In this document: positions 53,236-60,512 of the stretch, piece by piece
Position numbering within the stretch: position 1 is the stretch's first letter
How the letters are laid out: every line of letters starts with the position of its first letter
NCBI GenBank assembly: GCA_964603985.1
Contig: CAZRXG010000015.1
Coordinates: 21,253 to 85,252, forward strand
Direction: 5' to 3'
From: CAZRXG01 sp964603985
GTDB lineage: Bacteria > Chloroflexota > Anaerolineae > Aggregatilineales > UBA3940
DNA length: 64,000 nt
The notes under the pieces: generated by a model
What the model was told of the DNA's origin: nothing
Databases searched by the model: none
Seen by the model: the letters and a program-made list of their open reading frames with translations, nothing else
Made by a program: the position numbers and the translations under genes

Positions 53236-54084
53236 GTGATTGAAGCGACGGGTAAGCGGGTAGCCTTTCAGGGAGAGCGGGGGGCGTACTCGGAGATGGC
53301 GGCGCTGGACGCCCTGGGCGAGGGGATCGTGCCGGTGCCGTGCCGCACCTTTGATGAGGTGTTCGACAGCGTAGAGGCGGGTGAGAACGATCTGGGGCTG
53401 GTGCCGATTGAGAACTCGCTGGCGGGCAGCATTCATCGCAATTACGATTTGCTGCTGCGTCACGGACTGCACATCGTGGGGGAGACGCAGTTACGCATCG
53501 AGCACTGCCTGATCGCCAACCCCGGCGTGAAGCTGTCCGACGTGAAGGTGGTGCGGTCGCACCCGCAGGCGCTGGCGCAGTGCGAGCGTCACCTGGCCGA
53601 GATGGGCGTCGTGGCCGAGGCGGCTTACGACACGGCGGGCAGTGTGCGTGACCTGCGTGACGGTGGGGCGCGTGACGCGGGGGCGCTGGCGAGCCGCCTG
53701 GCAGCCGGGGTGTACGGCATGGCGATCCTGCGGGAGAGCATGGAGGACAACCAGCAGAATTACACCCGCTTCCTGGCGCTGGGGCGCGAGCCGGTTGATC
53801 CGCCGGGTGAGAGCAAGACCTCGATTGTGTTCGCGCTGAAAAACGAGCCGGGGGCGCTCTTCAGGGCGATGGCGTGCTTTGCGCTGCGTGACATTGACCT
53901 GACCAAGATCGAGTCGCGGCCCCGGCCAGGCTCGCCCTGGGAATACCACTTTTACCTGGATTACATCGGCCACAGAGATCGTGGGCCGGGACAGCGGGCG
54001 CTCGACCATCTGGCCGAGGTGGCAACCGAGCTTCGGGTGCTGGGAACTTATCCGAGGGGGGTGTGGGTCCCGCAGGAGGAGTAG
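53236..54084 (+). CDS. pheA: Prephenate dehydratase
   Basis: The 282-residue enzyme converts prephenate to phenylpyruvate in phenylalanine synthesis. It has the PDT domain (VAFQGERGAYSEMAAL, VPIENSLAGS, NYTRFLAL) and a C-terminal ACT domain with the regulatory ESRP motif (KIESRPRPG). No chorismate mutase part is present. The GTG at 53236 is chosen because GGAGG lies 8 nt upstream. The ATG at 53221 precedes that site. It is a core cellular gene lying between the terminase and the portal. Confidence 0.94.
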   Translation: MIEATGKRVAFQGERGAYSEMAALDALGEGIVPVPCRTFDEVFDSVEAGENDLGLVPIENSLAGSIHRNYDLLLRHGLHIVGETQLRIEHCLIANPGVKLSDVKVVRSHPQALAQCERHLAEMGVVAEAAYDTAGSVRDLRDGGARDAGALASRLAAGVYGMAILRESMEDNQQNYTRFLALGREPVDPPGESKTSIVFALKNEPGALFRAMACFALRDIDLTKIESRPRPGSPWEYHFYLDYIGHRDRGPGQRALDHLAEVATELRVLGTYPRGVWVPQEE

Positions 54085-54120
54085 TCGTTATCTTGTAAGC
54101 CGGTAAAGGAGCGAGATGGG

Positions 54121-55083
54121 ATGAAGCAACTCACACACGCACGGCTGGCCGTGCTGATTGCAGCCGGGTTGTTTATTGGGGGGTGCATTCTCACCGGGGT
54201 GGGGCCGTCGCAGCCGGAACCGACGGTGGTGACCGTCGAGGAGGTGATAGTTTCCCCTCTTGCCGAGGCCGTCGATACGCCCACGCCCTTCGTGCCGCCT
54301 GATACCCCAACCTGGCCGCCCACGCCCACCGGTGTCCCTTCGCAGGAAACCGCACCTCCGGCGGGCGGCGATGTCCAGACGGACACGCCCACGGACACGC
54401 CCACCCCTACCCCTACGCAGACCGCAACCGTAGCGCCCACCGACACGCTGCTCCCTGGCAGCGGGGTGGTGGCCGTCTACGCCAGCCAGGAGGGGGGGAA
54501 CGTCGAGATCTTCGTGGAGTATGCGGATGGCACGGTGGTCAACGTGACCAATGACCCGGCCAATGATGGCTATCCCGACCTTTCGCCGGATGGGACGCGG
54601 ATCGTGTTTTCGTCGAACCGGACGGGGTGGGCGGAGATCTACGTCATGAACGTGGATGGCTCCGGGGTGACGCGGTTGACCGACCGGCAGAGCGAGGATA
54701 CCGACCCCGATTGGTCGCCGGATGGGATGCGGATCGCGTTCACGTCGGACCGGGATGGCAGCCGGGAGATCTATGTGATGAACGCCGACGGCTCCGGCCC
54801 GGTCAACCTGACGAACAACCCGGCGTTGGATTACCAGCCCGACTGGTCGCCGGATGGGACGCGGATCGCGTTCACGTCGAACCGGGATGGTCATGAGGAA
54901 ATCTACGTGATGAACGCCGATGGATCGGGGCAGACCAACCTGACCAATCAGCCGGGGCACGATAACTCGCCGCGCTGGTCGGCGGATGGGATGCGGATCT
55001 ATTTCAGGTCCAACCGCAGTGGGAGCTATGAGTCGTTCGTGATGAACGCGGACGGCAGCGGGCAGGAGCAGGTGGAAGGTTAG
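54121..55083 (+). CDS. Lipoprotein with PD40/TolB-like beta-propeller repeats
   Basis: The 320-residue protein has a lipoprotein signal (lipobox FIGGC), a long Thr/Pro linker (about 35-115) and five repeats with the PD40 pattern (DLSPDGTRIVFSSNR, DWSPDGMRIAFTSDR, then EIYVMNADGSG). The DNA repeats are also similar. It is a cell-surface protein with unknown partner. Confidence 0.88.
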   Translation: MKQLTHARLAVLIAAGLFIGGCILTGVGPSQPEPTVVTVEEVIVSPLAEAVDTPTPFVPPDTPTWPPTPTGVPSQETAPPAGGDVQTDTPTDTPTPTPTQTATVAPTDTLLPGSGVVAVYASQEGGNVEIFVEYADGTVVNVTNDPANDGYPDLSPDGTRIVFSSNRTGWAEIYVMNVDGSGVTRLTDRQSEDTDPDWSPDGMRIAFTSDRDGSREIYVMNADGSGPVNLTNNPALDYQPDWSPDGTRIAFTSNRDGHEEIYVMNADGSGQTNLTNQPGHDNSPRWSADGMRIYFRSNRSGSYESFVMNADGSGQEQVEG

Positions 55084-55141
55084 AGGCTCACGTTCAGCAC
55101 AGGTGTCAGTGTAGAGTTCTGCATCACTGCGATGCATCGCT

Positions 55142-55223
55142 CCCTCACCCCCCTGTGAGCCTGAACGGCTCATCCGTCCCCCCGTGCACGGGGGGACACA
55201 TCGGAGCACAGCGACGATGAGGG
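55142..55223. repeat. R2 dispersed repeat, copy 2 (inverted)
   Basis: The reverse complement of this unit matches 19668-19748 over about 80 bp, and the central hairpin (CCCCCCGTGCACGGGGGG) is perfect here. It lies in the 476-bp gap between the PD40 gene and the portal, which also contains the portal promoter. Confidence 0.75.
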
Positions 55224-55326
55224 GGAAAAACCGGTGTGGCAAGCAGTTTTTTGCGTAGAGATGGCCTGTTCTCACTTGTCCTGAACTGAGCTAAGTTAGA
55301 ATATGGTTATAGTTCCGGCCAACCTC

Positions 55327-55354
55327 TTGACAACCAGAACGGACGTGCTATAAT
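55327..55354 (+). promoter_or_regulatory. Strong sigma-70 promoter of the portal-capsid operon
   Basis: TTGACA (55327-55332), a 16-bp spacer and TATAAT (55349-55354), both perfect consensus. The leader to the portal start is about 200 nt and contains a 14-bp imperfect tandem repeat (GATCGGCTTTCAG / GATCGGCTGTCAG, about 55421-55448). Confidence 0.9.
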
Positions 55355-55355
55355 A

Positions 55356-55371
55356 TAGAACGAATATTCTA
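55356..55371. promoter_or_regulatory. LexA-like operator at the portal promoter
   Basis: TAGAAC-GAAT-ATTCTA differs from the terminase operator by one base in the arms (right arm ATTCTA instead of GTTCTA). It starts 2 bp after the -10, so its occupancy would block transcription. It supports common control of both phage transcription units. Confidence 0.82.
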
Positions 55372-55559
55372 AGCGCCGCCTTTGAGGGCAACGCGAGAGA
55401 TTGGCGCCTCGCTTTGGGTAGTGATCGGCTTTCAGCGATCGGCTGTCAGCCTGTTCCTGCTCAGGGCGGGGCGCGTTTGTTTTATCCGCAGATCGGGCGG
55501 GGTCCGGGCGAGGGAGTTCGCGCGACCTGTGGGCAGACATCCATATGAGGAGAGGTGTG

Positions 55560-57131
55560 ATGGCATTTGACCCAACTACACAGGGCCTCTGGATTTACCC
55601 GGACGGCAGCACCCGCCCGGCGCGGTTGAAAGGCAGCCCGCTCTTTGATGCGTTTCATGGCATCCGGCGGGAAGATGAGCGCGGGCTGGGCACGTCGCGG
55701 GGTGACCTGGCGCGTGCCTACGCCAGTGCGGTGTGGGCGTATCGCTGCGTCAAGCTGCGTGCTGATGCGGTGGCAAGTGTGCCGCTCGTCCTGCTGGATC
55801 GCTCCGGGGAGCCGATCCCCGATCACCCGCTGCTGGCGCTGCTCAGGGACGTGAACCCGTTCACGATGAACCTGAGCGACCTGCTGCGCGCGACCGAGGC
55901 GGCTTACAACATCTGGGGGGTGGCCTACTGGCTCAAGGTGCGGGGCGGGGCGGATGGTTCGCCGCGGCGCGTCAAGTGGCTGATGTGGCTCAACCCGCAG
56001 ACCGTCGAGCCGATCACCGACAGTGAGCGCGGGGTGACGGGCTACAAGCAGACCATCGACGCGCGAACGCGCACTTACGCGCCGGAGGACGTGATCGTCT
56101 TCCGCAACTTTAACCCGTTGGATGACCTGGGTGGCCTCAGTCCGCTGGCGGTGGTGCTGAGCGAGGTGAACGCCGAGCTACAGGCGGCGCGCTTCGTGGC
56201 GGCGTTCTTCGCCAACGATGCCCGCCCGGCGGGCCTGCTTTCGACCGACCAGCCGATGGGCGAGACAGAGGCGCGGCGCGTGCGGGCGTGGTGGCACCGG
56301 CTCTTTCAGGGGCCGGAGAACCGTTGGAAGACCGGCATCGTGGGCGGTGGGCTGCGCTGGCAGACGATCACCTTCCCGCCCACCGACCTGGCGCTCTCTG
56401 ACCTGCGGGCTGAAGACCGCCGGGCGATCTGTGCCGCCTTTGGAGTACCGGCGGCGCTGGCGGGCGCGTGGGAGGCGACGACCTACGCCACCGCCCGAGA
56501 GCAGAAGGCCAGCTTTTACGAGGACACAATCATCCCGCAGCTTGAGTACGTCGCCGAGGTGCTGAACTGGTCGCTGCTGCCGCATTTCCCCGACCTGACC
56601 GCGCGCGACGCGCGGCTGGGTTGGGACCTGGACAGCATCACCGCGCTGCGTGAGTCGGCGACCGACAAGGCCCGGCGGCTGGCGATGCTGTTCGAGGCGG
56701 GGGTGATCAGGCGCAATGAGGTGCGTGCCGGGTTGGGGCTGACGCTGCTCCCGCCGGAGGAGGATGGTTTCGTCAGCGACCGGGAGGCTGCTGAGCCTTC
56801 GGAGGTGGAGACCGAATCGCCCGCGCCGCAGGAGGAGAAGGCCGAAGCGTCGCCCAATGGCAGGAAAGCTCGGCCACCGGTGCTGCGGGATGAGTTGGAG
56901 CGCTGGGAGCGCTTCGTGATCAACCGGGTGAAGGCCGGGAAGACGCTGCGTCACTTCGACAGTGCCGTCATCCCTGCCGAGCTGCGGGCGCGGATCGAGG
57001 AGGAGTTAGCCGTGGCGCGCGACGTTGGCAGCGTGGAGGCGATCTTCGAGGAGGTCGCGCGGTCGGTTAGGAGTGGGCAGGCGCGCAATTCAGCGCGCAA
57101 ATCTGCCCCCAAGGGAGGGGAGCGCACATGA
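55560..57131 (+). CDS. HK97-type phage portal protein
   Basis: The 523-residue protein has the portal pattern of HK97-like phages: AYASAVWAYRCVKLRADAVASVPL at the start, HPLLALLRDVNPF, VIVFRNFNPLDDLGGLSPLAVV and LSDLRAEDRRAICAAFGVPAALAG in the middle, and a charged C-terminal tail. The portal forms the dodecameric gate through which DNA enters. The ATG at 55560 is preceded by AGGAGAGG. The frame start at 55545 lies before that site. It overlaps the protease-capsid gene by 4 nt. Confidence 0.93.
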   Translation: MAFDPTTQGLWIYPDGSTRPARLKGSPLFDAFHGIRREDERGLGTSRGDLARAYASAVWAYRCVKLRADAVASVPLVLLDRSGEPIPDHPLLALLRDVNPFTMNLSDLLRATEAAYNIWGVAYWLKVRGGADGSPRRVKWLMWLNPQTVEPITDSERGVTGYKQTIDARTRTYAPEDVIVFRNFNPLDDLGGLSPLAVVLSEVNAELQAARFVAAFFANDARPAGLLSTDQPMGETEARRVRAWWHRLFQGPENRWKTGIVGGGLRWQTITFPPTDLALSDLRAEDRRAICAAFGVPAALAGAWEATTYATAREQKASFYEDTIIPQLEYVAEVLNWSLLPHFPDLTARDARLGWDLDSITALRESATDKARRLAMLFEAGVIRRNEVRAGLGLTLLPPEEDGFVSDREAAEPSEVETESPAPQEEKAEASPNGRKARPPVLRDELERWERFVINRVKAGKTLRHFDSAVIPAELRARIEEELAVARDVGSVEAIFEEVARSVRSGQARNSARKSAPKGGERT

Positions 57132-58885
57132 ACCAGCCGGTCAGACCGGTCGACGCACCGGAGGAATGGACGCTCGACGTGCTGGGCGTGCCCTACGGAG
57201 GGCCGTTCGGCGGGAAAGACGCGCAGGGTGAGTACTTCACGCCGCAGACTGACCTGTGGCTGGAGCGCATCACCCGGCGTCCGGTTGTTTACTATCACGG
57301 GCTGGCAGAGGGTGGGGCCGCGCCGCAGGTCATCGGCGAGGAGGTCGGCTGGGAGCGCCGTGCGGATGGGGTGTGGTTCCGCGTGGTGCTCGACCAGGCG
57401 AACGCGCTGGCGCGGCGCGTGTGGGAGGCTGCCCGGAAAGGGCTGGCCCGTGCTTCAAGCGGCGCGATCAGTCATCTGGTGCGCGTCGCCGGGGATGGGC
57501 GCATCCTGGTCTGGCCGGTCGGGGAGCTTTCGCTGCTCGACGCGCGCCAGCACGCGCCCGCCAATCCCTACGCGGTGGCGCTGGTGCACGCCAAGGCGAC
57601 CTTCGCCGCCGCAGGGCTGAGCGGTGTAGAGACCTTCGAGGTAGAGACGCTGCCACCAGATGCAGGGGCATCGACGAATAACACACCCACCGGGAGCGAC
57701 GTACAGACTGCCCCGGTGGGGGATGAGAGAGAGTATCAGGAGGATGAATCAATGGACGAACAGACAATCCGCAACATCGTGCGGCAGGAATTCGGCTCCG
57801 CGTTTGAGGCTCGCTTCGGCGAGGCCGACGCCGGGCCGGAGGCCATGTTCCTGACCCGCCAGACACCGGCCGTGGTCGGCCAGCGCGGTGAGCCGCTTTT
57901 GACCGCCAACGGTACGCCCTTCGTCGACGCCGTCAAGGCGATGCGCCAGGGGCGCTACGACGTGGTGCGCTTCCAGCTGGCGGGCAAGGCGCTGGCCGAA
58001 GGAACCGACTCGGCAGGTGGCTACCTGGTGCCGGTCGAGTACAGCAACAAGCTGATCGAGATGCTGCGCGCCCGGACTGCGGTGCGGGCTGCCGGGGCAA
58101 CCGTGATCCCGATGGCGAGTGACACGCTTCAGATCCCGTCCCAGACCGGCGGCGCGACCGCCTACTGGGTGGCCGAGAATGCGCAGATCACCGCCTCGGA
58201 CCAGACCTGGGGGCAGGTGCAGTTGCAGGCCAAGAAGCTGGCCGCGCTCACCAAGCTGTCCTCTGAGCTTTTCGAGGACAGTGACCCGCAGGTTGAGGCG
58301 CTGGTCATGGCCGACCTGGCGCGCGTGCTGGCGCTGGAAGAGGACATCAAGTATCTGCGCGGCGACGGAGAGGACAACACGCCGGAGGGGTTGGAGAACA
58401 TCACAGGCGTCAACGTTGACACGACCACCCTCGGCGCAAACGGCGGAACACCGTCGTTTGACAACCTGGTCGACATGCTCTACGCGCTCGACGCGGACAA
58501 CGTTCCCGCCGACGGGCGTGCCTGGATCGTGCATCCGCGCACGGTCAACACGCTGCGCCAGATCAAGGACAGCAACAACAAGTACCTGTGGGCCGATCCG
58601 TCCGCGCCCGGTGACCCGCCGACGCTGTGGGGCTACCCGGTCTTCACGACGACCGCCATCCCCATCGACGAGACGCAGGGCACCAGCACCGACTGCTCGG
58701 CGGTCTACCTGGGATGCTGGCCGGAGTTCGTGATCGGGCAGCGCAAGGCGCTTGAGCTGCGCGCCAGTGACGCGGCAGGCAACGCCTTCGAGTACGACCA
58801 GGTCTTCATCCGGGCGATCATGCGCGTGGACGCCAACGTCCGTCACGCAGACTCCTTTGAGGTTCTCAAGGGCGTCAGGCCGTAA
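57128..58885 (+). CDS. Fused prohead protease and HK97-type major capsid protein
   Basis: The 585-residue polyprotein has an S78-like protease domain (1-190) with His57 in YYHGL, Ser in ASSGAIS (110-115) and Glu133 in PVGELS, then a linker (about 175-208), an acidic N-arm, and a HK97-fold capsid protein (about 230-585) with GTDSAGGYLVPVEY, AYWVAENAQITASDQTW and VFIRAIMRVDANVRHADSFEVL. A second translation start probably exists at 57752. It overlaps the portal stop by ATGA. This is the only capsid gene in the window. Confidence 0.92.
   Translation: MNQPVRPVDAPEEWTLDVLGVPYGGPFGGKDAQGEYFTPQTDLWLERITRRPVVYYHGLAEGGAAPQVIGEEVGWERRADGVWFRVVLDQANALARRVWEAARKGLARASSGAISHLVRVAGDGRILVWPVGELSLLDARQHAPANPYAVALVHAKATFAAAGLSGVETFEVETLPPDAGASTNNTPTGSDVQTAPVGDEREYQEDESMDEQTIRNIVRQEFGSAFEARFGEADAGPEAMFLTRQTPAVVGQRGEPLLTANGTPFVDAVKAMRQGRYDVVRFQLAGKALAEGTDSAGGYLVPVEYSNKLIEMLRARTAVRAAGATVIPMASDTLQIPSQTGGATAYWVAENAQITASDQTWGQVQLQAKKLAALTKLSSELFEDSDPQVEALVMADLARVLALEEDIKYLRGDGEDNTPEGLENITGVNVDTTTLGANGGTPSFDNLVDMLYALDADNVPADGRAWIVHPRTVNTLRQIKDSNNKYLWADPSAPGDPPTLWGYPVFTTTAIPIDETQGTSTDCSAVYLGCWPEFVIGQRKALELRASDAAGNAFEYDQVFIRAIMRVDANVRHADSFEVLKGVRP
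57738..57754 (+). promoter_or_regulatory. Internal in-frame ribosome binding site and ATG for the capsid part
   Basis: AGGAGG (57738-57743) lies 8 nt before ATG 57752-57754, which is in the same frame as the protease-capsid gene (codon 209). Translation here would yield a 377-residue capsid protein without protease, beginning MDEQTIRNIVRQ. Confidence 0.7.
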
Positions 58886-59253
58886 GGTGCCTGAGCGGCA
58901 CACGACGGAGCGGACGGCGTTTGACGCAGGAAAGCTCCGAGGTGCCGGGGGATGGTTGCGTCCGGTGGGTGCGTCCGCCCCCGGCACCTGAGGAAAAAGT
59001 GGAACGCCCTCTCGCTGCGCTGCGATGTACAACGATGGGGCTACGGTGAGCAACGACGTAGGCTGCGTTGAGCTGCGATGTAGGCTGTGTTGAGCTGTGA
59101 TGTCAGCCAGCAGTGAGAGGGTATTCCTTAACGATTATAGCGCATAGAGATGATAAAAACGAAGATAGTCATAAATTCTAACGAGAATCTGATAATTGCC
59201 GGGACGGAACGCGGCCCCTTGAGGGCCAGGCCCCCGGAGGAGAGGATGCAGTT
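58886..59253. other. 368-bp gap within the structural run
   Basis: No gene is supported. It holds a 12-bp perfect inverted repeat (AGGTGCCGGGGG at 58940-58951 with its complement at 58978-58989), imperfect repeats of GTTGAGCTGYGATGT (59030-59105), and an AT-rich stretch with a small palindrome ATTCT-AACG-AGAAT near 59175. A terminator or a regulatory switch between capsid and connector genes is possible. Confidence 0.5.
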
Positions 59254-59847
59254 ATGACGGACTACACGACGGTCGGGGAGGTGAAGACCTACCTGCACAT
59301 CGGCGGGACGGGCGACGATGACCTGATCGAGGACCTGGTGACGCGCGCCAGCCGCATCATCGACGCGCACTGCGGGCGCTGGTTCGCCGCCGACACGCAG
59401 ACGCGTTACTACGACGCGGTCGGGCCGCACATCACCGGGCGGCTGCTGCTGCTCGACGCTGACCTGCTGAGCCTGACGACGCTGACCAACGGCGATGGGG
59501 CGGAGATCAGCAGCGACGACATCATCCTGCGCCCGATCAACTGGCCGCCCTACTTCGGGATCGCGCTCAAGGCGAGCAGCGGCCTGAGCTGGGCCTACAG
59601 TGATGACCCGGAGGGGGCGATCAGCGTGGCGGGGACGTGGGGTTACAGCACCACGCCGCCGGAGCCGGTCGTGCACGCGACCGTGCGGCTGGCCGCCTGG
59701 CTCTACCGCCAGCGCGACACCGGGGTGGATACCGCCCAGGTCGAGGTGACCGAGCGGGGCGTTTCGCTGGCCCCGGCCCGCCTGCCGCGCGACGTGCTCG
59801 ACCTGATCGCGCCCTACGTGCGGCTGCGCGTGGCGACGGTGGGGTAA
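59254..59847 (+). CDS. Phage head-tail connector (gp6-like) protein
   Basis: The 197-residue protein starts with the connector pattern TVGEVKTYLHIGGTGDDDLIEDLVTRASRIIDAHCGRWF and has a central beta part and a C-terminal helix segment. It would form a ring on the portal. GGAGGAGAGG precedes the ATG. It is followed after 13 nt by the neck protein. Confidence 0.85.
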   Translation: MTDYTTVGEVKTYLHIGGTGDDDLIEDLVTRASRIIDAHCGRWFAADTQTRYYDAVGPHITGRLLLLDADLLSLTTLTNGDGAEISSDDIILRPINWPPYFGIALKASSGLSWAYSDDPEGAISVAGTWGYSTTPPEPVVHATVRLAAWLYRQRDTGVDTAQVEVTERGVSLAPARLPRDVLDLIAPYVRLRVATVG

Positions 59848-59860
59848 AGGAGCGCAATCG

Positions 59861-60316
59861 ATGTCCTGGCGAACGGCTTTTACCAACCTGGCGGCCATCG
59901 AGGTGACGGGCGTGCAGACCAGCTTTGACCTGGATGAGCTGCCCAACACACTGCCCGCCGCCGACCTGCCCGCGCTGGCCCCGGCTTTCCCGGAGGGGGT
60001 CGGCGTGCTGGACGAGGACGAGCAGGGACTCTCCACGCTGACCTACGATGGATCGGCATGGACGGCCACGCTGCACGTCGAGCACGTGCTGTACTGGGCA
60101 CCGGCCTGGTCGGATGCCGGGCTGAGTGCGGTGCTGCCCGACCTGGTGACGGGGATCGATGACTACCTGGACGCGGTCAGTGCCGACGGCACGCTCGACG
60201 GGGCGCTCGACCGGGAGCTTGAGATCACGCGCGTGGTGCCGGGCGTGGTCGAGTACGCGGGGGTGCGCTTCTACGGGGTGCGCTTCCGGCACCGTTGGGT
60301 GATCACCATTGCTTGA
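59861..60316 (+). CDS. Probable phage neck or tail-terminator protein
   Basis: The 151-residue protein lies directly downstream of the connector and has alternating beta strands with a final FYGVRFRHRWVITIA, like tail-terminator or head-closure proteins. I cannot name the family with certainty. AAAGGAG precedes the ATG. R1 copy D follows right after the stop. Confidence 0.6.
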   Translation: MSWRTAFTNLAAIEVTGVQTSFDLDELPNTLPAADLPALAPAFPEGVGVLDEDEQGLSTLTYDGSAWTATLHVEHVLYWAPAWSDAGLSAVLPDLVTGIDDYLDAVSADGTLDGALDRELEITRVVPGVVEYAGVRFYGVRFRHRWVITIA

Positions 60317-60328
60317 CGAACGTTGACA

Positions 60329-60448
60329 ATTTAATCCGGTCATTGTTTTGCCCCCACCCCCGGCCCCTCCCCCACATTCCGCGCCTGACGGCGCTGGGGG
60401 GAGGGGAGAAGCCGGACGAACCACATTTCCATCGTGGCCGGATTAAAT
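60329..60448. repeat. R1 dispersed element, copy D, inside the phage run
   Basis: The 120-bp copy has both terminal inverted repeats (ATTTAATCCGGTCA and TGGCCGGATTAAAT). It lies 12 nt after the neck gene and 64 nt before the baseplate-like gene. Its presence within the structural run shows that the phage genes have been resident long enough to receive host-type repeats. Confidence 0.88.
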
Positions 60449-60512
60449 GCTCAAGGTGCATACGGCAATGGAGATGAACACCGTTACTTAAGGCGATTGT
60501 AGAGGAGTGGAA

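Noticed and set aside
57749..59053. A 434-codon reverse-strand frame
   Set aside because: It is antisense to the capsid domain, whose sequence is unmistakable.
59172..59187. ATTCT-AACG-AGAAT as a third LexA-like operator
   Set aside because: The arms are in the opposite order from GAAC-N4-GTTC and there is no promoter of the same design next to it.
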